Positions 11,701-23,095 of a stretch of DNA of 64,000 nt are shown here, piece after piece. The notes under the pieces are model-generated. The model did not search any database and had not been told where the DNA came from. It saw only the letters and a program-made list of their open reading frames with translations. Origin of the DNA: Polychytrium aggregatum (taxonomy: Eukaryota > Chytridiomycota > Chytridiomycetes > Polychytriales); contig NW_026516210.1 of NCBI RefSeq assembly GCF_025602895.1, forward strand, positions 682,001 to 746,000. Direction: 5' to 3'. The position numbers and the translations under genes are program-made. Each line of letters opens with the position of its first letter. Position 1 is the stretch's first letter.

Positions 11701-12762
11701 TGGCAGCTTGGACAAGACCCTCCGCCAGTGGGACATGACCACTGGCCAAGAGATCACCGTGCTTAGGACCGAGAAGTGGGTTGCCAGCGAGGCGCCGGTG
11801 TCGCCCGTGCTACGCGACAACCCCTTCCTGGATGACGACGACCTGCTGGATCGCCAGCCGAACGGGACCCGGATCCAGGACGTTGGCGGCTCGGTGCACT
11901 CGCTCGAGTTCATCCAACACGCCCTCGTCTCGGGCTTCGCCGACGGCATTGTGCGATTGTGGGATCTGCGCACCGGACAGTGCCATCGCGAGCTCAACGG
12001 GCATGTCGGCGGCGTGAACCACGTGCGATTCGACTCGTCCTTTGTCATCAGCGCTGGTGCTGACCGGTTTGTGAAGGTGAGTTTGCGGAGCACAGCAACC
12101 CGACTGGGTTCGGATGCGTGCGGGTCGACGGGGGCCACCAACCCGAGCAGTGGCATCTCGCATGGGCTTGCTAAAACTGCGCTAGGGCCGGTTCGTGCAT
12201 ATGCCCTTTGCATCCCAACTCACGCTGGTCACTCGACGCCTTATTTCGACGTTTCCTGTTCGCCGCGGTCGCCCTGGGCGGTCTCACTCGTGACTGTGCC
12301 TTGATATAGATATGGGATCTGAGAACCGGTCAGATTGTTGAACAATTCCGACTGCAACACAGTGTCTCTGAGTTTTCCTGCGACTCCAAGCGGATCGCTA
12401 TCGCAGGTGCCAAGGAAGTAACGGTGAGTCTGCCGTTTCCACCGCGGGTGCGATTGGCCTGGCGTCCCTGTCGCCCAACATCCTTGGCTTGGCGTGGCGA
12501 CTTGCTCGGTCGACTGGTACCTCGCTTCTGCCCCCGGTCGTTGCGATATCCATCGCATCGTGCTCGACATCGTGTAATGTAAGCTCGCTGCTCATGCTTA
12601 CGTTGCCTCCGTGATTGCCCCCCCCCGCAGATCTACAACCGCGCCACGCTCCAATATTATGCCCTGGACGGCCACTCCAAGCCAACCAACTGCGTCAAGC
12701 TCTTTGACGAGACCCTGGTGACGGGTGGCATGGACCATACGACCAAGTTATGGAAGCTATAG
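8798..12762 (+). CDS. MDV1: MDV1/CAF4-like WD40 adaptor of mitochondrial division
   Basis: Eight exons in consistent phase (8798-8915, 9320-10444, 10585-10676, 10786-10909, 11056-11207, 11306-12076, 12310-12423, 12631-12762) give 875 residues. Residues 1-400 are mostly low-complexity Ser/Pro/Ala. Residues 405-535 (RNHAAITNIARIFTELLNER, then EELRQIEDLMTELVRRKGEL) form helical and coiled-coil segments. From residue 538 a WD40 propeller follows (GSSDKTIRIWDL, GSTDHTIKHWDL, GSLDKTLRQWDM, GFADGIVRLWDL, IWDLRTGQ, GGMDHTTKLWKL). In yeast, Mdv1 and Caf4 link the outer-membrane anchor Fis1 to the dynamin Dnm1; the coiled coil dimerises and the propeller binds Dnm1. The N-terminal region is longer than in yeast. 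MDV1 versus CAF4 cannot be separated here. Confidence 0.88.
10696..10730 (+). repeat. (GATTC)7 microsatellite in an MDV1 intron
   Basis: Seven perfect GATTC units within the intron 10677-10785. Likely variable in length between strains. Confidence 0.9.
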
Positions 12763-13306
12763 ACTTGAAAACTCCGTTTTTTGCGCACTCTCCATTGTCA
12801 CCCTCGAGCCCTCGCTTCTCTCGCCACCTTTGCACAACTCCTCGCTCTTCACCACCCCCCCCCACCATCGATCGCCTCTCCTCCCCCATGTCCTCACTGC
12901 TGTATTTTCGTTTGAACTCGCCTCCTTCCTTACTCATGTCGACGCTCTTTACCCTGCTCCCTCGCCGCCTTTGTCCTCCGCACCTTCCACCACTTTCACG
13001 CTCGCCGCACATCGAAGCGGCCCTCCCCATCGCGCTGCAGGGGGATTGCGTGGCTTTTTTTTCGGACTCCTTGTAAAAATGAAATCGAAAAAAAGAAAGA
13101 AAGAGTAAAGCCCGGAGCCAATATCCACACCGCGATATCGCCGCCTTGCTCTCCGCCTCCACGACGCTGCGGAACCTGCCGCTCCCTCGACAAGATCCGG
13201 CACCCATGGCCCACGATCCACTGTACCAATCTGTGTCTCGCTATACGATTCATATTTCGAGTGTAAAGTACAGTCGTGTGCAAGGCAGCTCGCTGGTGGG
13301 GTCAGC
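12763..13306. other. Intergenic region between convergent genes
   Basis: Shared 3' flank of the MDV1-like gene (plus) and the cyclase gene (minus). It contains pyrimidine-rich tracts and an A-rich patch around 13075-13110. No gene or stable repeat seen. Confidence 0.5.
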
Positions 13307-16300
13307 CTATTTGTTGCTTGTGATAAACAGCTTGCTGAGCGAGTCCTTCTTCCCCTTCCCTTGCGAGGTTTTGAGCCGGGTGAGGGGCGACCCTGATGGA
13401 GTCTTGTTGAGCTCGAAGCTGTGCAGGTTGCTGGCGATCATGCGAGTGTCCGTTGCGGCGATGACGCATGTGGCTACACCGTCCACCTCGTCGGTCATGC
13501 TCTTGTCGGCCTCAAAGCCGTGGTAGTCCTTGACCAACTCGAGCGTGGTGCAGCTGACGTTGACTTTGTCGAGCGGGCAGCGTTCCTGGACCTGAATGGA
13601 GGCGGATGCACAGATTGGTTGTCTATCAGCACAAGAATTGGTCGCGCAAGGGCTGCCAGCGTACATTCAACAAATGTCTGTCACTTACCCGCTCGGCGAA
13701 TGTAACTGCGTGACCGAGGAGAGGAGAGGAGAGGAGATGAGAGGGTCCATACCACAGAGAACCATGACAATGTGGCAGTGTACCAATAAGTATCGTCGCT
13801 GGGATCGATATGCCTCCCCCCAGGCTGTCTCTCTCAGAGCTACTCGTGCCGCTGGTTTGTTACCTGTGTCGCCCATGATGTCGTATCGGAAATTCCTGGA
13901 GCCACCCATGATAGCGCCGTAGCCCGGACCTGAGGGACGCCGTTTGCATATGAGTCAACCGCCTCGCTGCTTCCGCACACCGTCCCATATCCAGCAATGT
14001 CCTGGCCGGACTTGCCTGTGTGAACGCCTATGCGCATCGACAGCGGCTTCTTGACCACATTGACCACAAAGTCGGACTTGTTGAGATGGTTTGCCACATA
14101 CGACTGCATCTGGAGGGCAACCACACAGACAGATATGGCTCCCTCCTTCGGATCCGAAAACGTCGATAGTGTCGAGCAAGCCACGTATGCGTCACCTGTT
14201 GCAATTGAGGCATTTGCATTTGCGTTCACGTTTTCGTTTTACGTTTGTGGTGATATTGGGAAGCTGGTTAGTGTCCACGCCCGACTGAGGGCCCTCCCAC
14301 CGATCGGCAACTTTTGCCGTCGCTGTCGTCATCAGCACGACACCAAAGCTGGGGGCTTACCAATGGTCATGATCTTTTCCACGTTGTAGTCCTCTGTTAG
14401 CCGGTCAAAGTACGTGAACAGCGTGTTGAGCATCTTGACAATCTTGAGGGGCTCGAGGTCGCTCGACATCGCAGTGAAGCTGTGGAATATCGTGCCGTGT
14501 ATCGCCGTCAGTGATTTGCGCACCGGAGATGCTCAGGCAAGCATATCTTCGCAGTGAACACCAAGAGCACTAAGAGCACTAAGAGCACCAAAGAGCACCA
14601 AAGAGGGCCCAGCCAGCTACACCCAGCAGGGCCGTACCCAGCGACATCCATATGCAGCACCGTGATGGCCGGAAAGTTGTCAAAGACGATTGCATCTGGG
14701 TCCGCCAGCATCTTGAGCGACACGCGCTCTGGCAGGATCGTATTGAGCACGACCGAGGACTTGACGGCTTCCTTCTCGAGCATCTCGGTCTGGGTTTCGA
14801 GCATCAGGTCCAGCAGATACTCGGCGCGGAGCGAGTGCTCGGTCATATGAAACGTTGTGATCCAGATCAGGGTGGCGCCGATGAAAGCTAGGTTTTCGGT
14901 CCAGTTACTACCGCCGCGCTCCGCAAAGTTGATGATGATGATGAAGGGTGCGACGGCGGCGACGACACTGAACTTGTAGAGGAATATCATGCCGTCGATG
15001 CGCATGATGTACATGGTTGTGATGGATCCGATGACGCACGTTTCGTAGAACGGAATATCCCACATCCCGTCCCAGACCAATGATACAGTCACCGTCATGA
15101 CGAACATGGTTGCAGCTGATATCCCAAACAGAATCATCCGGGTCCGAAACAGGCCGCGACTAGACCTTGTCTCGTCTTCGTCGCCCTCGAACATCACGAT
15201 TCCAGTCAGAAGCATCTGAATGCCGAGACTGAGGATGAACAGGATGAGGACCGTATAGAACTGCCCGAGGGAGGTGAAGATGACGCCGCTGTGGATTTGC
15301 GAGGAGCTGAATATCGAAAGTGCCATCAGCACGATCTCGCAGAGCAATCCAATGATGGTGCTGACCATAAACTGGCGCGATGTCCCACGACAGTAGTCTT
15401 CACGAAAGGCTCGCTCGAGTGCGCGGTCTCGGAAAACGAGCGTATAGGGCTTGACCTCGTCGTAGATCTCGGAGAGATAGAGCGAGTACACCTCTTCTGC
15501 ATCGCCCGAGAGATCAATGCCGTTGCACAGCTTGACGATGACATCCGAGATGGCGCCTCTGACTTTGTCGGCGTTCTCCTTCTCATCATCCACTCGTTCA
15601 AACTTCTTCTCGTGCGTCTGGTTGTTGATCTTGATGATGGTGGTATCCGCATCCGACGCGCGGCGCTGTGTGTTGATATCGCTCTCCATGAGCGAGCCAT
15701 AGAGTGTTTTTCGCCGGTCCCGGGAAGTGAAAGAGGTCACAGCAACGGGCTGCACTTGTGGCGTAGTAGCAGTGGTCTGTGGGAATGTTGGCGACGACGG
15801 TGATGGAGTCGAGCATTGCGATGCCAGTGACCGAGCTATCAGGTCGTCAGAGTCCGATGCGATACATTCATCTCCCAAACTCTGTTCCTCGTGCTCTGGC
15901 GACTCCTCGATAGGTGGGTGGTCGGTCACCAGCGGTGGAACATATCGTATCGGCGATGTCATCAGGTTTCTTGAAAACGACTCTGCTCGAGTTTGAATCG
16001 CCAGCGCGCGCTTCTGGGAAGGAATTGGTGGAAGGGGCGGCTGTGCAGCAGGGAGCGGGGCCACTCGGACTGATCGTCGAGAGCGACCACCCGTCGATTT
16101 TCGACCCACGGTCCCAGAGTCCGAGAAGCCGACTTTGGTGCCGCTTCGAGACCTGGGACGATCCTCGCCGAGGTTTTCCTTGCTGCCGGTCACGGTGTAC
16201 ACGGCGTCCATATCAATGTCACTCAGGATCTCTTCTGCCTCATCGTGCTCCCGCTGGGCTTCTGGGGTGAGTCCTTGTATCGAATAGATGGTGACTATTC

Positions 16301-18992
16301 CCTTGCCTTTTACGGCGCGCTCCCCGAGCGAAATGCCCCGGAATCCTGGCCAACGACGGAGCGGTGAATGAGATATCTGTATGGTTCCCACCACCACCAC
16401 CACCACCGGGCTCTCCTACACCTCAATTCAGACGATAGCACTGCTTACTGTCGTTGACTGTCGACCAGACTTTCTCCGTGACAATGATCTGTCCGCCTTT
16501 AGCCTGTGCAAGCATTCTGTCGAGCAGCACAATTGTTTAGTGACACCGATCGTATCCTATGACGGCCACAGAGGAAACGGAATTGGCTACAGATACCTAC
16601 CGACTCGCTGTTCGGTCCCGTGGTTTGGAGCACAGAGTTGCAAGTTCCGTTCGAGTTAGAACCCCCAATCTTTCGGGGTCACGCTGTTCGCCGCTTTGAC
16701 ATACGTACCTGTGTTTACAACATCTCCATAGACCTTGGTAAACAAGTATAACGAGAACATTCGTCAGTTTGAGTGGTCGTCTACTGCCTGACTCGCGATC
16801 AGTCAGCCTCAGCGAACACGCGTCTAGCCTGTCTTGCGATGCCAGCTGGTGTGCTTGATGCACATGCTCGATATTTTCAGCGCAGATTATTGACCTTCTT
16901 GACATGCATACTAGACACAACGCGCTGGGTTGCTGCGGTTGATGTGTCGGTGGGATGGACACCGCCGCATTACGTACCTCATACCAAAACTTTTTCTTTC
17001 CCACAATTCCAGCAACAATTGGACCTGCACACGTCACATTGAGTGTCTTGTCTTCATCTGCGGCCCATACGGCGCGGGACAAAGCACAGGGGCAAGTACT
17101 CACCCATCTCAATGCCAAAGGCGACATTCAGATTCACAGTCCGGCTCTCTGTCTCAGTTTCAAACTGATATGGCTGCGCGAAAATGTTGCGCAGTGTCAG
17201 CGCCATGTCGACCATCCGCCGAATTCTACAGTTTACTCCATCGAGGCCGCCGACGAGGAGGATCTTGCTTTGTATCGTCTATAGAACCAAGATCAGCGTA
17301 GCGTGTGAGGCGACTCGAACTCATCGGACTGCAGTTCACGAAATCCAATCTCTGTTCGTGCCCTCGCGGATGTCTCTGTGTGATCTTTGCGGCCAATGTC
17401 GCTGCTCCGGCGATGGACTTGTTATTCCGCAACGGCATTCCCCAACGCAATCGCCCGTTCACAACGAGGCATCAGGGGCTACACTCACCTTGATCTTCTC
17501 AATGTAGATATAGCGTTGCATAACTGCGTCCATGGTCTCGAAAACGCTGTTCAATAAAATGACAGCGTCTTTGATCGAACCCAGATCATGCATGATCTGC
17601 TTGAAGTTCTTGAGATCGCCAAACATGATCGAGGCTGTTATGGAGCACGATGAGTCCTCGGTCCGCTGCCTTGTTGACCCTCCTGTGATATCTCAGCCAG
17701 CTTTGCTCGAGACACTTACACGACTTTATTCGCTCAGCGATCAAGTCAAAGTTGTCGGTTCCAATGTCTCGCAGTCGAGTGACAATCGTTTGAGGTAGTG
17801 ACATGGCAAGGATATGGTCTGTCTTGTCTCGCTCTTGCTGCAACAGCTTGAGACGCTCTTGCACAAAGCGCCCTTTGATATACCTGGATGTGACGGTATC
17901 GCTGGTATGTTAGGTGGGGTGCCAAAGCAGATGGGGCAGCAGCATATCCAAGGCAAATGAAACCGCTGTGGGCTTCGCTCAGTCCTGCCTTACCTCATAC
18001 GTTTGTCCATATCTCCACTGCGTATGTAGCCACACCCCATGGTAACTGCTAAAACCACTGGCAAGGCATACATGATCACGCCAGAATAGCTGTTGGCGTT
18101 ATAGATGAACACACATTTGACAACAGCGATGCTGCAAACCACCACGATGGCACACACGGACTCGACAAAGGTTGCTGAGATCCCTGAGGTGAGCGAAACA
18201 TAGAGAACATGGATGGCGACGGTGGGGCCGACAACGTCGCTGGGGCCTCTGCCCAGACAAAAGTCAAGGGCGAGCGTCCAAGCCAGAGAGAGCTAGAAGG
18301 GCAGAACCGGCAGCCAGGACCGGCAGCCAGGACCGCACCAGTCAGACCGAGACCAAGGGTTGTGTTCCCACGATGCAGCCAAGGCCCCGCGGCGACAGCG
18401 AGTGCATGGAAACATGACCAGACGTATTTTTCTGCAGCGGATTGCCTGGCGGCCTCCGAAACTCCCCGCCCGTCTCCGGCTAGCTTACCAAAAGCATCCG
18501 TGTAAACATCCTGGAGCCCGTTGTGGCGTACCACAAGCGCGCAAAGAGGATTCCCTGGTCGTAGTGTGCAATGGTCATCCACATGGTCAAGATTGCCACC
18601 AGGATCATCCAGGTGTAAAACCGATAGTCCATAGTGATGTTTAGGCCGTTCATGAAGATCAGATACGGATACACCACAAGACAGTAGAAGAAAAAGATCT
18701 GTGGCGTCCCCAATTGCAGCTTCACGAGTCGGTTGGGAGCAAGCATGGTGCTTTCGTAGTGCTCCTCGATGCGTCGCGAGCGAAATCGCAGCGTGAGCGG
18801 GTCGATGATTTTCTTTATCGTCTCTTGATTGATGTTTGTGAAGGTTTCCTCCATCGCCGCTTCCTCCCGCGCGATGTTGGCCAGGTCCATGCCGCTGCCC
18901 TGCATGTAATGGTGGTCCTTGGGAAGCGCCGCGACGCTGTATATCACGTCCTGCGCCAGCTTGATGCGATCCTGGAACGTAACAATCTTCAT
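13307..18992 (-). CDS. Tandem transmembrane class III (adenylyl) cyclase with inverted catalytic halves
   Basis: Fifteen exons sum to an exact frame of 1269 residues: 18992-18489, 18292-17994, 17883-17720, 17634-17489, 17278-17104, 17024-16978, 16733-16709, 16607-16601, 16516-16449, 16345-14638, 14479-14361, 14195-14016, 13929-13864, 13705-13689, 13591-13307. Layout: about six membrane segments (residues 93-260), catalytic domain A (300-500), a disordered linker, a second membrane set (about 730-960), and catalytic domain B (1035-1210). Domain A keeps D329, K371 (EKIKT), E445 and the N452/R456 pair (VVNTASRM), but has TIQS where the second metal Asp belongs. Domain B has both metal Asp residues (D1045 in HMDVAGF, D1089 in TIGDAYV) and VTFAER in place of the Asn motif. 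This is the reverse of animal adenylyl cyclases. The Lys points to ATP; the usual base-contacting Asp is Glu here. It would make cAMP at a membrane. Confidence 0.88.
16601..16607 (-). other. 7-nt microexon of the cyclase gene
   Basis: CGAGTCG on the minus strand, flanked by an acceptor (gaccgaacag) and a donor (gtaggt). With one base from the upstream exon and one from the downstream exon it encodes Ala-Ser-Arg, completing the invariant VVNTASRM motif that supplies the transition-state Arg. Leaving it out shifts the frame. The flanking introns are 101 nt and 84 nt. Confidence 0.82.
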
Positions 18993-19689
18993 GTTGTGCT
19001 GGTGGAATGGCGAGGGTGTGGCGGTGATAGCGGTAACGGCAGAATACGGTAGGCAGGCGACCCGGGGCTATCGGCGGCTCCGACACGTCTGTTGGCGAGC
19101 AGGGCCTGGATCGGAGGATTTGGACTTGAGAGGGGTATCTCACGAAACAGGGTGCTGAATCTGACGCGAGAGCTGCGCTTGCTCCGTCAGGCTGCTTTGT
19201 CGGTGCTGCAGCGGCTCAGATTGCAGGTATCGTAGCGGGCGAGGGCAGGGGTGGTGCGCCGGTGATGGATACCGCAGGCGGGAACGAGGGCACGCAGGCG
19301 ACAGACCGGCGAGGGGCCGTTTCAGGGACACACGGCCTTTCCTCTGAGGCCAGAGCGCCGCCTGCATCCTCACTGGCCGAATTGCAGTCGCAGACTCGAC
19401 CACTGGGGAGTGCTGGCCCGCGGGGCTGGTGATTGCACCCACGGTCTCGCACAGGGGGACTGTGCGCCCCAATCAGGGCGGCGCCGTCACGTGGGTGCAT
19501 CGCCACGGCGGCTGGAGTGTGGCTGGAGTGTGGCTGGAGTGTGGCTGGAGTGTGGCTGGAGTGTGGCTGGAGTGTGGGTCCGATGGATGGAGCCGGGGGC
19601 ACGATTCGATCGCCGCCGCTGCTGCTGCACGACCGATCCTGGCCAATCCAACACCAATCGCCAGCAGAGGACCTGGCCACCCCAGCAGC
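18993..19689. other. Divergent intergenic region (cyclase/misato)
   Basis: About 700 bp between divergently transcribed genes, so it probably holds both promoters. No TATA box was recognised. It includes the 11-bp tandem repeat at 19510-19575. Confidence 0.5.
19510..19575 (+). repeat. 11-bp tandem repeat, six copies
   Basis: Six perfect copies of GGCTGGAGTGT, 115-180 bp upstream of the misato start codon. Confidence 0.95.
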
Positions 19690-22543
19690 ATGCCGACCAA
19701 GGAAATCATCACGCTGCAGATCGGCCACAGCGCCAACTTTGTCGGAACCCACTTTTGGAACCAGCAGGTAGCGACAGCTCCTCTACATCGAAGCTCACCC
19801 GTGGCAGATCGTTTGCCTGCGACTCGCTGACCGCCGCTTCGACCACAGGAGGCGCTGTTTGGGGACGATGGAGATCAAGAGCCGGAACTCAGCCACGACG
19901 TGCTCTTCCGTCAAGGCAAATCAAGCCATGTATGTTGTCCGCATATTTTACCGTCAATCGGTCTTGCTGGGCTTTCTTGGCAATTAACGAAACTGCTTCC
20001 CTGCCGCCATGTTGCTGACAGGGCGACGAGACATACACCCCACGCCTCCTGGCGCTGGATCTGAAGGGTACGGACTTTGTGCGCTCCTTTGCCGGGCTTT
20101 GCATTTCGCCGGCTGCAGCTCCTTGACCTGCGCCTCGTATCCTCGTGACAGGTAGCCTCGGCTCTCTCAAGCTCATGAACGAAATCTATGAACGGGACAC
20201 AAGGTCCGACTCGTGGTAAGCCGCCGCCACTCAGCAAATCCCGAGTGCATTGGGGCCAAAGCCGAGGCAGCCGCAGCAGTTGAAGTTGAATACAGCAAGG
20301 ATGAGGCTATATGAGCAACGGCGAAATCGGCAACGCGGACCAAGTCCCAACCTGACCTTCCCTGCTGTCGCTTCACAGGGCCAACGGAGTCGATCGCCAC
20401 GAGTCCGACCTGCATCCAAAGAACGCCTTCCTCCAGCATCTTGATGAGGCGCAGCTCCCAGCACCAGAGCAGCCACCTGTCCAAAGCTATGCCAAAAACT
20501 TGGACCAAACCGTCCGCGTCTGGTCCGACTTCAATCGCATGTTCTACCACCCAAAGTCGATTGTGCAACTCCCCCAATACACGCACGGCAGCGAGGAGCA
20601 GCCCTTTGCCCTCTTCAGTCAAGGGATGGAGGTCATGGCTGATGCCGATACTGTAAGCAGCGTCGTTCGGTTGCCTGCACTGGTGGAGCATGGTAGCAGG
20701 AACATCCACAGCAACATTGGCTGTTTGAGTGCTAATTGATGTCGCACTGCCTGATCGATATTCAGTACGACGACGTCATCGATGAGCGCCTGAGGTTTTT
20801 CATGGAAGAGTGCGATGCGCTGCAGGTAAGAACAGTCGTGGAGAGCATCATCTGTGGCTAGATTGGGTGCCGCGGCTGAAACTGATGGACTTTGGCTTGT
20901 CGTTTAGGGCATCAACGTTATTGCTGATGTCGGCGATGGCTTCGGTGGTATTGCTGCCTCGATCACCAGTACGCTCCGCGACGACCACCAGAAACTCGCC
21001 ATCACGACATTTGGAGTCGACCGACCGCTGCCTCCGAGTGCGACGCTGGTATGTTGTATTTGCATGTGCCGATCACCCGCGGGGCACTTCTCGTCGGGTG
21101 TGTCCCAACGGTGCTGAGCGACAGCGATATGACAGCATTATAGCCTTGTGTGGCTGCAGTGAAATACTCGGTCAATAACATGCGGGATGGAGGTGCGGGT
21201 CAGTCGATGACCCATGCACGCGGATCCCATCCGATTATGGTGTCAATCCGTTGGAGGTCAGTGCTAACGTTAGATGTTATCGCGGTCATGCTTCACAGAA
21301 GTCCGTCTGGGCCCACAATGTCAACTCGGCGATCGCCTTGCAGAAGCTGAGTGAAAACTCCTCGCTCTTTGTTCCGTTGAAGGCCGCCACACCGGCGACC
21401 CTGGACCCATTAGGCTGGTCCCGATACCAGCGGCCCAATGTGAGTCCGCCTGGCCCTGGTGGTTGCTCCCGAATCCACCGATCTAACCATGCCACGTTCC
21501 CCTCCGGACCAATCGACACAGCTCAACCTGCCATACCATTGGAGCGCTGAAATTGCAGCTGCAATCGATACTATCACCATTCCGTACCGGTACGAGGATG
21601 AACTGTCTCAAGCTCGGCACCGTCGGATCGCTGCCGAACTTGGGCGAATGGCTGACATTCTTTCGTGATTAACCAATGCGAATGATTATTCATGGATCGC
21701 AAAGACTCAAGAAACAGTCGCTGGCAATGTACGACTCCGTATCTGTGATGAATGCCCGCGGCAATTTGCATCTTGCAGCGCTGTCGATGGCTATGCCGTG
21801 CCCAATGCCGGCCGACGATCCTCTTGCCACACTCTCTCGCCCTCTGAAGATCGACGAGCGAATCCCTTGGATGCGCGATCTCTCCACAGGCGCCAATTTC
21901 GACCAGGTTTGTTCTTTGGCTGCTCCGTCGTTGTTTCTAGGCTTGTTCCAGTGCCCTGGGTGCTGACGCTCTTTGTTTCTTCTGGACAGTGCGCTCATGA
22001 GACGGCCCAAGTGAGCGTGCTGAGGGGATCTGTACCAGGCGTTGCTAAAGCTTCGCTGGTGGCAGCATTTGATGCGTTCGCATCTTCGTTCCCGGTTCCC
22101 ATCGGCGCCAGCCAGAGCTTTGTCGTCGACACTGCCCTCCGGCTGGGTGAAACATTTCCTCAATTCTTCTCAGGACTTGGTGACCAAGGACAGATTCAGG
22201 ACCCATCGTGAGTTGACATGCCAGGCATATTGAGATTTTGAGCCCGTGACATTCGCACCATTGATATTCTTACCCTTCAATCTATAGCAGTGCAGAAGGT
22301 GCAACGGAGGTGTCTCAGCTCCCGGTTCTGGCCCGATTGAGAGCAACGCCCCGCTTAAGAGGTACTGTTCTTGCCAAGGCCGACGCCCTGAGAAGTGCCA
22401 AGGTTGCCTCGATGCAAGGCGGCGGCGTGGGCTCCGTCGGCATCCAGTTCGAGAAGGGCGACTTTGGAATGGATCGCGAAATGCTTCAAGAATGCGAAGA
22501 GCAACTCCGTGAAATCTGCGACGCCTACGCCGAGCTTGCATAG
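19690..22543 (+). CDS. DML1: Misato/DML1 tubulin-like protein
   Basis: Twelve exons in consistent phase (19690-19767, 19849-19929, 20022-20067, 20152-20215, 20379-20652, 20766-20825, 20908-21048, 21299-21439, 21522-21664, 21705-21906, 21990-22207, 22288-22543) give 567 residues, close to human misato (570). The start EIITLQIGHSANFVGTHFWN is the family signature; HDVLFRQG, YTPRLLALDLKGSLGSLK and GDGFGGIAASI follow, the last resembling a tubulin-type nucleotide loop. Family members act in mitochondrial distribution, inheritance and fusion at the outer membrane, and in flies in spindle assembly. The intron 21665-21704 is only 40 nt and was assigned because it alone restores frame between MADIL and the NARGNLHLAALSM block; that junction is the weakest part of the model. 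Confidence 0.9.
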
Positions 22544-23095
22544 GGCCCAGCAGCGCATCGATCAGTGATGCTGTGAGACCCTGCCTGTTCGCGATATCCG
22601 CATCGCTGTGTTTGGCCAGCTACCGGTGCATCCATCCGACATGATGCTGAGCGGGCTGAATAGCGCTGTTGCTGTTGCTCCTTGCGACTCTCGGCAATCA
22701 GCAGCACCATCTGTGCTGAACCATGTCGACTCTCCAGGATCTTGAATACACATCTCTGTCCAGTGTACTCAAGGACACCGTTTCCTGTGTATTCCGATAC
22801 ACCCCGAGAGCCGATGGGCGCTGAGCTGCCCGACCGTCGATGTGGCTCCAATCGGGCTTGCGGTGGCCGTCTGCCAGTCCCGCTGGGGCGATGGGCACGT
22901 TTTGCAACTCCGCCTTTTTTTTTTCTGCTCACCAGCCAAGCCAAGCCCAGCCAGCCAGCCCAGCCCAGCCCAGCCCAGCAATCCCCGCTCCGGATTTATG
23001 CCGCCCCTCGACTCCCGGCGCTTCGATTGCCACTCATCCGACCCTGTGTTGCGTCCGTAAAGCCCACTCTCCGCTGCCTACTCGCTCGAGCAAAC
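22544..23095. other. Intergenic/5' region before the SET-like gene
   Basis: No gene seen. The plus strand has an imperfect array of CCAGC-type units at about 22935-22980 and a short T run (22914-22924). The long frames across it look like shadows. Confidence 0.45.

Noticed and set aside
13930-14195. Cyclase exon read straight through to CAG|gtccgg
   Set aside because: It encodes a peptide unlike the family. Using the GC donor at 14015 restores the conserved HTGPGYG block and the total frame.
18076-19143. Minus-strand 355-residue frame overlapping the cyclase
   Set aside because: A different frame across exon 1 and intron 1 of the cyclase; the cyclase frame has clear membrane helices and correct splice phase.
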